Of a stretch of DNA of 64,000 nt, positions 22,833 to 34,577 are shown piece after piece (position 1 is the stretch's first letter; each line of letters opens with the position of its first letter). A model generated the notes under the pieces. It saw only the letters and a program-made list of their open reading frames with translations, did no database searches and had not been told where the DNA came from. Position numbers and translations under genes: made by a program. Source of the DNA: Myrmaecium sp. VS I D KN 1 (Eukaryota > Ascomycota > Dothideomycetes > Valsariales > Valsariaceae); contig JADQAV010000031.1 in NCBI GenBank assembly GCA_019775845.1, positions 270,792 through 334,791 of the forward strand, read 5' to 3'.

Positions 22833-23758
22833 GGGGAGGAGGTTCAGGAGGGTGTTGCGTAGGGATTTACGTTATAATGGGCAGAACTTATAAGAGCGGA
22901 AAAGTAGGTGAGAATAAAGTATCCGTAATGGAGATGTCAGGTTTGGGTTTGGGTTTAGGTTTGGCTCCCGATGTCAGAGCGCGCGGCGCGGCGCGGCGCG
23001 GGGGTGGAGAGCATCGGTGCTGTGAGGCTCTCGTCGAGTCGAGTGGGGTGCGCACGTGCCGTGGCCGTGCCTGGGATTCCTTCTGTAAACGATAATCACG
23101 TTGTATAAATAGGCAGTCTAAGGGCGAATGAAAGAACAGTAACATGCGGAAGAAGAATATGATGGAGAAAAAGGCATTCTATTTCCACCTCGACACTCGC
23201 AAACACATCCACATCCACATCCCTCCCCACCGATACCTATTCTCAAACTCGATCGGTAAAAAGGTCGGGAGCCACCATATGAAAAAATATATGGAAGAAT
23301 AGATAAGGAAAAGTAAATAAGACCATCCCACCCGCCTGCTGAGATCGCAACGAAAAAAAGAGAGAGAGAGAGAGAGAAGCACGTCCGAATCCGTCCCCTC
23401 CGCCCATAGAACCAACCAGAGTCACCCAGAACGAAAAGAAGGGATGAAAAAAGAGAAAATGGCCAGACGCTATGAATACTCCAGATCCCAAATCCCAAAT
23501 CCCAAGTCCAAAGCCGTATGATCATCATGTCCATTCTCCTTCCCTCCCCTATCACAATCCTTATCCATCCGATTCATGTCTGCTCGGTGATCCCTTCGAT
23601 CCGATAAGAAGATCGAAGGCGGATGATTGAGTGAGCGGGGACTGTAGGACGAGAGGGAGGAAGAATGAAGAAGAAAATTGAAGAAGTGAAACAGCATCGG
23701 CCGTGAAGCCCTCAAGCCCAAAAACGCCCTCCCAAAAAAAAGAAGAAAGCCAAACAAT
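22833..23758. other. Intergenic, parvulin promoter and F-box gene 3' end
   Basis: Contains a degenerate TTTGGG-type run (22939-22964), a GCGCG-rich run (22978-23000) and an (AG)n microsatellite (23359-23377). No gene recognised. Confidence 0.5.
23359..23377. repeat. (AG)n microsatellite
   Basis: About nine AG units preceded by an A run, in the region downstream of the F-box gene. Confidence 0.8.
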
Positions 23759-25972
23759 TCACATAACAGCACACCCCCCCGGCCCACTCCTCGCCCTCCT
23801 CCTCCTCCCCATCCCAATCCCTCCCCCCACCCCCGCAGCTCCGCCCTCCCCGCCCTCCCCACCCACCTCCTCATCCGCATGCAGCATCTGGGCCTCACGC
23901 GCACGCCTGCGGCGCCGGCGCCCCCCCGCCCCACCCGCCGCCCCCGCCTCCTCATTCAACATCATCCAATCCGCCCACTTGCGCTCGAGGCGGGCGGCCG
24001 CCGCCAGGTCGCCGCGCAGCACCCGCTTCGTGTGCTCCTCCACCGTCGGCTGCCAGTTGTAGAAGCATTTCAGCTGGATAATCTCGCGGGGGGACGTCGA
24101 GGGAAGGGCGGGGGACGCTGTTCCCGCACCGGACGCGCCGCTGGGTCGCGTGACCTCCGCGTTGCGGAAGAGCACCTCGCGCACGCCTGTCCAGGTCACG
24201 TTCGCGCAATCGTAGGCCACCAGTCGGAGGCCGATGCGGGGACGGCTGGGGTGCGGGCCGGCGGCGGCGGTGGCGGCGGCGCGGGTGGCGAGGCGGCGGT
24301 TCCGGGCGCGGATCGATGCGGCGGCCTCGGTGAGGACGAGGTCGGAGATGCGGGTGTTGTCCATGTCCAGGGTGGTCAGGTTGGGGCAGTTGCGGATGAC
24401 GGGCAGCATGCCCGGGTCGCCGAGGTTCTCGCAGTAGCTGATGCTGAGGTGCACGAGCTTGCGGTGGCAGGGGGAGTTGGCGAGCGCTTGGAGCGTCGCG
24501 TTGGTGATTTGCTCGACTTCTTCGAGGTCGAGGTGGGTGAGGTTGGGTAATGTGGGGAGAAGCTTGGTCAGCGCATCGTCTGTGATCGAGCATCGGGAGA
24601 GCTGTAAGCCTTCCAGCTCCGGCACGTTGTGGGTCAGCGCCTCGATTCCTTCGTTGGAAATGCCGCGGCAGCGGGTGAGGTCGAGATGCTTCAGTCGACG
24701 TGGAGGCACGATCGCACGGTCTGTTAGAACATCCCGTTCGCTCCCGACGCCTTCTATCAACGCCGTCAGAGATTCGTCGTTGACGGAGTTGCAATGGTTG
24801 AGGACGAGACGCTCCAAGGTGTTGCGCTTGAACAGCTCGTTCATGAACATCCGGTCGTCCCAGCCGCTGACTTCTCCCGCGCGGAGATCTCGCAGGTTCG
24901 GACAGCCCTGCACCACCTTGAGAATCCCCCGCGTATCGATGTTGTTGCACCACGAGACATTGAGGTACTCGAGCTTCGGACATCTTTGCCCGATAAGCTT
25001 CATGACGTTGTTGGTCGCGGCCGCGAGGCCGGAGAGGTTAATGTGGACCAGACTGCTGTTGTTGTCCACAAAGGCGTAGATGGACGACCGATCAATCCGA
25101 CATCCCTCAATCGAAACGTTCTGTAGGTTTGTACAGGCGCCCCGGACGGCGTGCCACTGCTCCTTGATCTGCACGCAGCCGCGGAGGTTGAGATCCCGCA
25201 CGAAAGGACCGGCCGACGTGATGATCTTGCTCAGGAAGCTCTCCGGGATATCCCGGTAGAAGCCCGACGTGTCCAAGCGGCTCCACAGCTGTCCATCGAA
25301 GCACATGTCGTGCCACGATCGCGACACGGCGGAGCACCGGACGACTTCCTTCGGCGTCAGATAACGGAGGATGTTGATGCGGAGCTCGGGGGGCAGGTCG
25401 CTCCAGAAGTTGAAGTTCGGGCGGCGCTTGGGCTTCGCCCGGATCGGTCGTGAAAAGTAGTCCTCTGCCGGAGCAGATCTGACGCCGTGGGGAAGGGGCG
25501 CCGTCATGGGCGTCTCGACGCCGCCGATCCGGACGCGCGGCTTGTAGCCGGCGCTGACGCTTTCCGGGCCCGGCGTGCTCGTCGCCGACGTCGGCGCGGT
25601 GGAGTAGCCGGCGGAGATCTCGGAGGAGTATGAGCTGCCGTACGAGTGGCCGTATGGGGAGCCGGAGGAGGAGAGGGAGACGCAGGAGATGGAGGCTTTT
25701 CCGGGGGCCTTGTATCCGAGCGAAGCGGCCCGCGAACGCTTCGGCAAGGCGGGGGAGGAGGACATGCGCTGCAAACCTTGCAGCAGTCGGTGGCGGCCCT
25801 TTAGCTTCTGTCGTGGCTCAGCCGCCATTGCATCGCCGCGGGGGGTGTCGGGTGTGAGGAGGTCGGGGGTGTCGAAGACGACCGAGTCGATCGAGGCAGG
25901 CTCCATGCTGAGCTCGGCGAAGTGTTGGTCACGAGCGGCCTGCGCGGTGTCGGGAGGGGGAATGGTGGACAC
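23759..25972 (-). CDS. F-box and leucine-rich-repeat protein with C-terminal CaaX box
   Basis: One exon, 737 residues. A Ser-rich N-terminal region (1-185) precedes an F-box at about 190-230 (FWSDLPPELRINILRYLTP...SRSWHDMCFDGQLW). Some ten cysteine-containing LRRs follow to about residue 570, with repeats such as LEYLNVSWCNNI and LKHLDLTRCRGISNEGIEAL. The F-box links to Skp1 in an SCF ubiquitin ligase and the LRRs bind substrate, as in the FBXL family. The protein ends in an Arg/Gly-rich tail and the tetrapeptide CAVM, a canonical CaaX farnesylation box; mammalian FBXL2 and FBXL20 also end in such boxes. This predicts membrane-tethered SCF activity. Family assignment is solid; the lipid modification is inferred. 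Confidence 0.93.
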   Translation of the reverse strand: MSTIPPPDTAQAARDQHFAELSMEPASIDSVVFDTPDLLTPDTPRGDAMAAEPRQKLKGRHRLLQGLQRMSSSPALPKRSRAASLGYKAPGKASISCVSLSSSGSPYGHSYGSSYSSEISAGYSTAPTSATSTPGPESVSAGYKPRVRIGGVETPMTAPLPHGVRSAPAEDYFSRPIRAKPKRRPNFNFWSDLPPELRINILRYLTPKEVVRCSAVSRSWHDMCFDGQLWSRLDTSGFYRDIPESFLSKIITSAGPFVRDLNLRGCVQIKEQWHAVRGACTNLQNVSIEGCRIDRSSIYAFVDNNSSLVHINLSGLAAATNNVMKLIGQRCPKLEYLNVSWCNNIDTRGILKVVQGCPNLRDLRAGEVSGWDDRMFMNELFKRNTLERLVLNHCNSVNDESLTALIEGVGSERDVLTDRAIVPPRRLKHLDLTRCRGISNEGIEALTHNVPELEGLQLSRCSITDDALTKLLPTLPNLTHLDLEEVEQITNATLQALANSPCHRKLVHLSISYCENLGDPGMLPVIRNCPNLTTLDMDNTRISDLVLTEAAASIRARNRRLATRAAATAAAGPHPSRPRIGLRLVAYDCANVTWTGVREVLFRNAEVTRPSGASGAGTASPALPSTSPREIIQLKCFYNWQPTVEEHTKRVLRGDLAAAARLERKWADWMMLNEEAGAAGGAGGRRRRRRAREAQMLHADEEVGGEGGEGGAAGVGGGIGMGRRRRARSGPGGCAVM

Positions 25973-27132
25973 TCGAGCTGAACCGGCAGTAAAGTGTCAC
26001 CGTAGTCGTGAGCAGCGGTCGGGGAAGAAGAGCTGGAACCCAGGAAGAGCGGTCGGCAGGCTACACGGATGGCAGAGGGAAGAAAGGACGCTGGGTCGCT
26101 GGAGAATGGCACCAAGGCCCGCTGTGCATCAGATGGTGAAGAGAGGTAGAAGAAGGTATGGAAAAGGAAGAGGAAGAAAAAGGCGAGGAGAAAAGTGGTG
26201 GTTGTCGTCGTCGGAGAAAGTAAGAGCGGATTGCTGACGGTGGTGGAGAGAAATGCCGCGTAGTATTGGAGGGTTGCCCTATGGCGGCCTATGGGGCTTC
26301 ACGTTCTGGCTGGCGGTGGGGGCGGGGAGGGGCTCAGCAGACAGTGAACAGGTCGTCGACACCTCAGGCACTTAGTCACTATATATTATACTGTCCCACC
26401 ACACCACAAAGCCAACTGGAAGTCGGCTGAACGTTTCAAGCAGTGGCCACGTTGGTCCGGTGCGAAACATGTCACGATGGAAAATGTCTGAGACTTTGGA
26501 GTGCAAGAGTGTGTGGCCTTCCAGATATTCGACCGGGATAGACGGCGCAGCTCATGCTCCGCTCTTATCGGGATAGAGGTGGGGTCTATCGATTGTGATG
26601 TGGAGCCTGTGATTCTAGGCTCTCTGCCCATCTCTCTCCATTCATATAGTCACATAGAAAGCACATATATTTATACGGAGTACATATATACCCATCCTCT
26701 GCAAGGAAGTATGTACGCACCTTATCCGACATCCATCTGCTCACAACCCACCACCGGCCAGATAAGAGCAAAATGACAACAGAAGCAAGGAGAGCACGTT
26801 GTTGAAGAAGAGGCTCGTCTGATCCAGCGGTGCAGGGGTTGATGGGATCACCTGCCCTCTTCCTATCTCTCTATCTCGATTTTCTCGTGGTCAGTTGCTG
26901 CTGCTGCTCATTTGTTCCACTGTCCATCCAGCAAAGGGGAGAAACGATGTACATCCATATATAGAAAAGTACCTAGGTATGTACCTACACATGTCGAAAA
27001 TACTCTTTCTCTCCCCGAAGACCAGCGCTCTACGTAATCCAGTACCCTATCCATCCAACCCCCCATCCCTTTCTCCCCTCTCCCATCCCTTTCTCCCCTC
27101 TCCCATCCCTTTCTCCCCTCTCCCATCCCATC
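25973..27132. other. Intergenic, F-box gene promoter to FAH-family gene
   Basis: Contains an exact TACCTAGGTA palindrome (26970-26979) and a 20-base tandem repeat (27064-27123). No gene recognised. Confidence 0.5.
27064..27123. repeat. 20-base tandem repeat, three perfect copies
   Basis: The unit CATCCCTTTCTCCCCTCTCC is repeated three times without a mismatch, followed by the start of a fourth, just beyond the stop codon of the FAH-family gene. On the transcribed strand it lies in the presumed 3' UTR as a purine-rich array. Confidence 0.9.
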
Positions 27133-28316
27133 CTACTCATAATACACCTCATTAATCAACGTCCCAATCCTCTCAATCTCAACCCGCATATCATCGCCAT
27201 GACGCAGGACAATCTTCGGCTCACGCATAGCGCCGATGCCCGGGCCAGTACCCGTCATAATCACCGTGCCACGCTCAAGCGTGGTGCCCTGAGAGAGAAA
27301 AGCAATCGTCTTTTGAATGGTGAAGATCATCTCTCTGCAGGGAGAAAAAGGGAAGGTAAGCCAGCGTTCCTCAAGAGCGAGAGGAGAAGAGAAAGAAAGC
27401 GGTTCCCTCACCTCGTATTCGAATCCTGCACCACGCTCCCATTATGCACCCCCTTAATCCGCAACGCATGCGGATCCCCCAACGCCTCCGGCGCCACCAG
27501 CACGGGACCCAACGGACACGCCCCATCAAACCCCTTCGAAAAGCACCACTGACTATTGCGAAACTGCAGCGCGCGCGCACTCACATCATTTCCCGCCGTG
27601 AAGCCGAGCACGTAGTCCAGCGCGGCCGCTTCGGGAATGTCCCGCCCGTCCCGCCCGATCACGAGACACAGCTCGGCTTCGTAGTCGCTCGAGCCGTCCT
27701 GGGCGAGCGGGGGCACGCGGAGCCGCGCCGGGTAAGGCCCGCTGAGCGCCGTGCGCGGTTTGATGAAGAGGATGGGTTCCCGGGGGATGGGCATGTGCGC
27801 TTCGCGCGCGTGGTCTTGGTAGTTGAGTCCCAGGCAGCGGATCAGCGGGATTTCGTGGGTGGCGATGGGGGAGAGGAGCTTGGTTGGGGGGGAGGTTGGT
27901 GTTAGTGGAGGAAGGAGGGGATGGATGGAGGATGGATGGATGGATGGATGGCTGCGGTGGGTACTACTTACTTGCTTGATATGCATCACCTTCTCCGTCA
28001 CCTTGCCATCAAAAATCGAACCCGTCACCAGTCGCGCCGGCACCCGCTTGCCCTCGTACGTGGCTAACCCGACGTCCGGGAACTGCTGCGCGTCGACCTG
28101 GCCCAGATGGATCGCGCCGTCTTCTTCGGCGATGAAGCGCGCGAGGTGGGTCCAGTCGCGCGCCATGCTGAAGGCTCTTGAGGGCGAGAAGACGGGAGAG
28201 AAAGATGGAGAGGGAAAAGAAGAAGTAGTAGAGGAAGGCTGGAGAGCGCGCAAAGGAAGAGCAGAAGCGGAGAGTCGAGCAACAGAAGGCAGCGCGCGAG
28301 CGAAGGAACGAAGCAT
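27133..28316 (-). CDS. Fumarylacetoacetate-hydrolase-family protein, possibly mitochondrial
   Basis: Exons (minus) are 28316-27972, 27878-27412 and 27334-27133; the product is 337 residues. Residues 1-50 are Arg/Ser/Ala/Leu-rich without acids (MLRSFARALPSVARL), a presequence; a second in-frame Met at 51 (MARDWTHLARF) could start a cytosolic form. The catalytic domain shows the family metal ligands in SSDYEAELCLVIGRDGRDIP and the conserved GLNYQDHAREA, GFTAGNDVSARALQ and MTGTGPGIG segments. Members such as FAHD1 are acylpyruvases and oxaloacetate decarboxylases in mitochondria; others open aromatic catabolites. The first intron carries an ATGG microsatellite. No Tyr-degradation genes are adjacent, so the substrate stays open. 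Confidence 0.9.
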
Positions 28317-29270
28317 TAGCTAAGTACCAATTTACTCCTCTTCACATAACACCCCCGCGTACTCCGGCGCGGCATTCCTCTCGTCTTATATATATGCTGA
28401 CCTTTTTCAGTATGCTCCGGTGGTCGGCTGCGGGGAAGGGAGAAGGCGGGGCAGCACCCCGCAACGCAAACGCGTGCGGATCCACCCCGAGCTAATGGAG
28501 AAAAGCGAATGTACCCGCCCGGAACGTGAGGACGGCAACTAATTTACTTTCGAACTCCGCAACTCCGCCTCGACGTATCCGTGTTCGATATTTCGATAGG
28601 TACTTCGCGAATGCACGTCGCATAGATATCCGGTACAGACCGCTACAACTCCATGAACAGATATTGATCGATCAGCCAACTCAACGGTCCTCCGAAAAAT
28701 CCCAAAACGCATCCAACCGCCGCCTTGAGCAGCGAGGACCCTTGAGGCGCAAGGGAACCGGAACGGGATGCGATGTCTCGCTTCCGGTCTTCGTAACTAC
28801 TATCTGACATCCACCTTCATCTTCCTCTGTCCTCCTCGTCAGAGGGTTAATGCGCAGAAAAGCGCAAAGCGAAACTAAACGACCAACAATATGCAAGTGC
28901 ACGATATCACATCCTTCTTCCCTTCTCTTTTCAAGACAAGTCTCCAGACGAACGGACAGACGTCTCAACCACTATAAACATGGCCCAGCACATCGGTGAG
29001 GGAAAAAAAAAGAACTGAAGAAGAGCAAGAGCACGAGCACGAGCACAGTGTGCAATGAGATTGGATATATAATCGAGATCGGATACATGACACGCAACAT
29101 AACCTCCTCCTCGGCGCACACAGAGCACGCCGGACGAACCTCCCCTTCTCCCCTCCGCCAACATCCAACCGACGACCAACGACACATGTACAGTACAACG
29201 TGCGCAACGTAAAAGAAAGGAAGGAAAAGATCGCCCAGCATGCGATCAGCACCAAACGCAGCCAACCACC
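28317..29270. other. Intergenic, FAH-family promoter to transporter stop
   Basis: The promoter of the FAH-family gene lies left, the transporter 3' end right. Short frames only. Confidence 0.5.
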
Positions 29271-31315
29271 CTAAACCGACGCCTTCCGCTGCACATCCTC
29301 AATAATCGCCGGATCCAGCGTGCCCTTCTCCGTGAGGCCCATATCCGCCGCAAACGTGCTGTGGGGCACCCACTTGGCCGACGTGCGCGGGGTGCTCTCC
29401 TCCATCATCCGATCGACCTGCTCGAGCGTGAGACCCTTGGTTTCGGGCACGAGGAAGTAGGCGTAGACGAAGCAGCAGCAGCACAGGCCGCCCCAGATCC
29501 AGAACACCTTCGGTCCCAGGTTGCCTTGGTCCTTGTCGACCATGTACGGCGTGATGACCGCGATGATGCAGTTCCACAGCCAGTTGGACGCGGTGGAGAG
29601 ACCGACGCCGCGGGACCGGATGGGCAGGGGGAAGATCTCGCCGATGACGACTGTTCGGAATATGTCAATGTGCTGTTCATGTCGCGGGGTTTGCGGGTCG
29701 AAAAGACTTACCCCAGGCTCCTGGACCCCACGTGGAGGCGAAGAAGAAGATGTAGATGCAGATGAAAGCGATCTCAGCCTTGACCGGATCCGGCTTGTCG
29801 GTGATGGTGCCGATGATCGCGACCAGGAACTGGCAAATCACCATGCCGAGGGCGCCCCAGATGAGCAGCGGACGGCGGCCGAACTTCTCGATCGTCCAGA
29901 AGGAGACGGGGGTCGAGCAGACGTTCACGAGGGTGGTGATCAAGCTGATGAGGAAGGGGTTGGAGATGGTGCCGAGGTCCTGGAAGAACGTGGTTCCTGA
30001 TGAAACGGTCAGAATATGGACTTAAGCGTTTGGAGACGAATGTGGTCCGTGAGGTGCGGAAGTAGGTGGGAGGTGTGGCTCGAGGGTGGTGGGGCGTGGG
30101 GAGCGGGGTGTCGGTGCGGACAGCGGGCGATCGGCGAGGCGCGACCAAAACCATCGCGACAGCAGAAGAGAAACGAAACGAAACGATGACGACAAAAACG
30201 AAGGGAAAGAAGAAAACATACCAAAGTAAAAGACAAAGTTGACACCGGTCCACTGCTGCATCATCTGAAGCGAAGTACCAAGGATAGTGCGACGAATGTT
30301 GCTCTTCTGGTCCCAAAGGCTGCCGGTGAAGCAGCTCAGCCAGGAGCCGAGGTAGCTCGTCTGCGGGATGACCTGGAGCTCGTACTCGTGGTTCGCGATG
30401 ATCTCGGCCAGCTCCTGCTGGATGTACTCGGACTCGGCGGGCTGGCCGCGGAGGCGGGCGAGCACGGCGGTCGCCTGATCCAGCTTGCCGCGCTTGACGA
30501 AGTAACGGGGCGACTCGGGCAGGAAGAAGAGGCCGGTGGCGAGGATGATGGCCCAGGCGAACTGGATGCCGATGGGGATTCTGTGACGCTGGGTGGTCAG
30601 CTTGGCTTGGCGTCTCCCAGGCTGAAGGAGGGGCTGGAGTCTCACCTGTACGACCCGCTGTCCCGGCGATCCTCGGTACCGTAATCAACGCACGACGCGA
30701 GCAGCAACCCGATCGTGATGGCGAACTGGTACAAGGAGACGAGCGCTCCTCGCACCTTCCGCGGTGCGATCTCGGACATGTACAGGATGATGATGGCGGA
30801 GACGAAACCGACACCGAAGCCGGCGATCAGCCGGCCCACCACGATGAGTGCGACGGTCGTGGAGGCGGTCTGCAGGGCGACACCGACACAGAAGATGAAG
30901 CAGCCTATGATGATGGTGATCCGGCGACCGATGAAGTCGGCCAGATCACCGGCGATGAGCGCGCCGAAGAAGGTACCGCAAGAGAGGATGGAGGTGATCA
31001 GCGACTTTTGCCAGGAGGGGAGGACGAACGCATCCACGGCGGCGTCGTTGTTCGGATCGGGGTACGGCTCTGGCGGCATGTCATGTCAGCTGCACGGTTC
31101 GGCCCACCGCCGCGTTTTCGTGCCCACTCACTGTTGGTGAATTCGTGGATGAAGTAGTCCATGCCCATGACCCCGCTGATGTAACCGGAGTCGTAGCCGA
31201 AGAAGATACCGCCGAAGGCGGCGAAGGCACACATGAAGTAGGCCTTCACCGTCACCGGCGCCTCGATGCGGTCGACGGTCGTCGCCGCGACGAGGGTGAC
31301 ACCACCACCCGGCAT
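29271..31315 (-). CDS. MFS hexose transporter (sugar porter family)
   Basis: Exons (minus) are 31315-31132, 31069-30646, 30580-30222, 29996-29712 and 29650-29271; the product is 543 residues. Twelve membrane segments are expected. Sugar-porter signatures are in place: GYDSGYISGVMGMDYFI in helix 1, DFIGRR between helices 2 and 3, GRLIAGFGVGFVSA, PESPRYFVKRGK after helix 6, QQWTGVNFVFYFG in helix 7, KFGRRPLL and PETKGLTLEQVD after helix 12. The N-terminal DRIEAPVTVKAYFMCAFAAFGG layout resembles fungal monosaccharide transporters of the RCO-3/MstA type, which sit in the plasma membrane and carry glucose by proton symport or act as glucose sensors. Intron 3 (225 bases) is long for this region. 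Exact substrate and affinity cannot be read. Confidence 0.95.
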
Positions 31316-32017
31316 GTTGATGTGTACGATACGATGAACGGTTACGACCGACGGCGGTCAATTGGCAGCCCAGGCTGAGAGATGCGGACGGGGGAGGAAG
31401 GAAGGAAGGAAGGAGGAGGGGGGCCCCGGTGAGGTCTTAGGAGTGAAGATCTTCGTCGGGAGCGAGTGAGGATGAGGAAAGAGAGGGACAAAGCGAAAGC
31501 GAAAGCGAGAGGGGAGGGGTGTGGGCGCTGGAGGAAGATATAGTGGCAGGCAGGCAGGCAGGCAGAGCAGCTCACAAGTGTTGGCTCTTCTCCCCATCAT
31601 GGGACGCCATGGGGAAAAAATCGTCAGGTCGGGCCGCTTCTGGCATCGGCTGCGTCTCTGGTCCCCGGGGGGGGAGGGGGGGTGTGTGTGCCATGCGCAC
31701 ACCTCTCCATAGACGGAACCGTCGCATGGGGGGGCTCCAAGGGCCGGAGTCGCATACCAGGACCGGGTCAGCGTCGTTCGGCATGACCGCGCCCCTGATG
31801 GAAAAGAAAAAAGCCAATTCCAATCGCGCTTTTCCTTCTCAGCCCGGTCGGTAGGGTCAGGTAGGCGAGAGCTCTGTTAGGTTGTTGGTGACACGGACCG
31901 GGGGAGACAGGACGTCCAACGGACTGGGGTAAGGTCGGTAGTGGGGAGCGTCGTGGAGAGCAGAGTCCTGGGGAGCGCACTAACTTACCTAGGTACTGGA
32001 AAGGCTGCCAGACAGAC

Positions 32018-32035
32018 GCCAAGCGGGCCAAGCGA
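32018..32035. repeat. GCCAAGCGG direct repeat, two units
   Basis: Two adjacent 9-base units, the second ending in A, about 700 bases upstream of the transporter ATG. Confidence 0.75.
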
Positions 32036-34001
32036 CGTGGAGAACAAGGGGGGGAATGGATGGAAGGAAAGACGGCGCTAATCTGGGGGAGGGGGGGGAG
32101 GGGGGGCCGACCATGCCGTTTTCAGGCCTCCACCCCGATCACCACATGGCAGTCACTGGCTGCGTTCAGGCGCCCCCGGGCGCCGCTAACGAACAAGCGG
32201 CCGGGCTCTGGGCTCTGGGCTCTCTCCCCAGCCCGGTGTGTGCTTGTTGCATTCCAGGTTCCTCATCCTTTCGTTGGCAAGGTTCTTCCTCCGTCCCCGG
32301 ACCGCCGCCGCCCCCGGCATTTACAAGACCAGCGCAAAGCCAGCCAGCCATTCAAATCTCGGTGTGTGAGCCGTGAGCCGGCAAGCTTACAGCTTACCAT
32401 CCATCCATCCTGATCATACATACCACTCCACTCAAACTCACTACTCCTTCATTTCCCTCCCCGCCATCTCCCGCTGACATTACAGTATGTAGTTAGCCTG
32501 CCGACGCGGTCGCCATGGCCACCACCACGCATCCTACTGTACATACATACAAGGTAAGGTAAGGTAGTCATCATCCCGTGGCGTTCACGCCAAAGGAACA
32601 GCGGGCGGGCGTCAAACCACTCTTCTGCAGAGGCGGAGACGGACGTGACGTGACATGACGGTTTCCTCCAGCTGCGGCGCCCGCCATGTAACGATGGGGC
32701 TGGCAGGGCAGCAGCAGCAGACGGGGATGCGCAGAGAAGTACCTGTTGGTATAGATGTATATCTATACCAAAGCACCTTCATTGATGCGGGTGTTGAGGT
32801 GAAGTGAAGTGAAGTTGAAATGAAGTGAAGTGCAAAGCGCAGAACGTCTAGACGCTGGAGACAACCCCACTACTGTCCCCACTGCGCCCCGCGGGGGAGT
32901 TCCCCATATTGTATGGATCTGGAGAAAAAGGACCGTGAATTTGGCCGAGCTCCCGACTCTCTCTTGAACTCTTCGCGTGCGAGGGCGGAGGGCGGGGACT
33001 CCACACACACACCACCACCACCACCACCAGAAGCACGCTAGAACACCGCCGAGGGAGGTGGGATGGGAGTCTCAGCCCGCCGGGGCGCCAACCGCACCGA
33101 CCGACTGACCATGTCACATGGCATGCCCGCCGTGGAAAAAAAGAAGAAGAACAAGAAGAACAAGAAGAAGGGAAAGAACAGAAGAAAGAAATCGCCATCT
33201 TTCGCTTCCTTTGTGGTGGGACTGGTTGGTGGGCTGGGCGAACTCATGAACAACAACTCGTCAGCCCAGTTCAGTTCCAGCCTGGCTGAGATGCAGGCAG
33301 ACTGCTATGCTTTGCTTGCTTTTGCTATGCCGTTGCCGTCTTGCCGCCCTGCCTTCTGCCTGCCGGATCAAGCGCGGTGGTGACATACAGTATGTATGTA
33401 CATACAATGTACACAAATCACCGCGCCGGACGGAGGAATGATTTGATCACGCACGAGGGCACTCCGAGAGGCACGAAGCGCAAGCACGGCCGCAACCGGT
33501 CGAAGACGAGCGAGGGGAGCGAGTAAGTGCATCGTGACTACATACACCGAATCCATCTAGTCTCGATGGGGTAATCGACGATCGATCGCATCGTTTTTCT
33601 TCTTCTTCCCCCTCTTCCTCTCGGACTGGGACAGCGAAGGAAGGGAGAGAGCGAGAGCGGGAGCCCGCCCGATCCGTCGTAAGTTGACTAGCCAAAGAGC
33701 ATCTTCCAATCCTTCTTCCCTCACCAACGCCAACGCCAACCGAACCCCCTTCCTCAGCCGCCACCACGCGACACGCGACACGGGATACGGGACTGTTCCG
33801 GGGTTGGGCGTGCTACACCTTTTTCTTCAGCCCACCACTCACCTACCCACCCTCCCTCCATCCCTCCTTCCCTCCCTCCCCGCCCCGACGCTAGATACCA
33901 CAAAGGAAGGGCGTAGCAGTAGCGTCAGCCTCCCCCCCGTCCAAAAGGCGTTCTAGAAACCTTCTGGGTTCCGTCTTCCTTTCGTTAAAAGTGCCATGCG
34001 A

Positions 34002-34033
34002 GCCAAGCGGGCCAAGCGGGCCAAGCAGCCAAG
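34002..34033. repeat. GCCAAGCGG direct repeat, second cluster
   Basis: Two perfect 9-base units, then two decaying ones. The same unit occurs at 32018-32035 in the same gene-free region. Confidence 0.75.
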
Positions 34034-34540
34034 TCTCAAATCAGCGAGATGGAGTAAAACCCGGTGGGCATTTGCTTCTTCTGCTCCTTCGATCAAACAA
34101 ACAAATGAAGGTCGCTAGGCGCGTACTGTAAGCGCCATGCGCCGCATAGCGAAGTACATACATACCGCCGGCTTATGGAGCCGGAGGGGTTGGGGTGTGA
34201 GACTTCCAACTGTCTCTGGAATCCTACTCACAAATAACCCGGTTAACGGCATGCCCTAGGAAATCACCTCGTCCGTTTATCGTCTTTCTGTTTCCTTGTA
34301 GTGAGTTATCTCCGTGGGGAAGGAAGGGAAGGGAGAGAAGAAAAAAAAACTTCATCTCGGCCACCCCCTAATTACCTAATAACTACCTATCAGTCTGGAA
34401 GCGAGCGGTGGTAGGTACTGCGCCGCATCAGTGGCAGCAGTAGGTAGTAGAAGTGTTCTCGCCTCGGCACCCATGTTTTGGGTCTTGCGCCCCACCCCTG
34501 TTGAAGGGTATGGAAGAGACTGAGGGATGCAGAGGTCAAG

Positions 34541-34577
34541 GGGAGAGAGGGAGAGAGGGAGAGAGGGAGAGAGGAGA
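34541..34577. repeat. GGGAGAGA purine array
   Basis: More than four tandem units of an eight-base purine motif inside the gene-free region. Confidence 0.8.

Noticed and set aside
23952-24983. 343-codon frame overlapping the F-box gene on the same strand
   Set aside because: Arg/Pro/His-rich alternative frame of GC-rich coding DNA; the LRR frame explains the sequence.
29774-30814. 346-codon frame overlapping the hexose transporter
   Set aside because: Runs through exons and introns of the transporter in a wrong frame; composition is artefactual.
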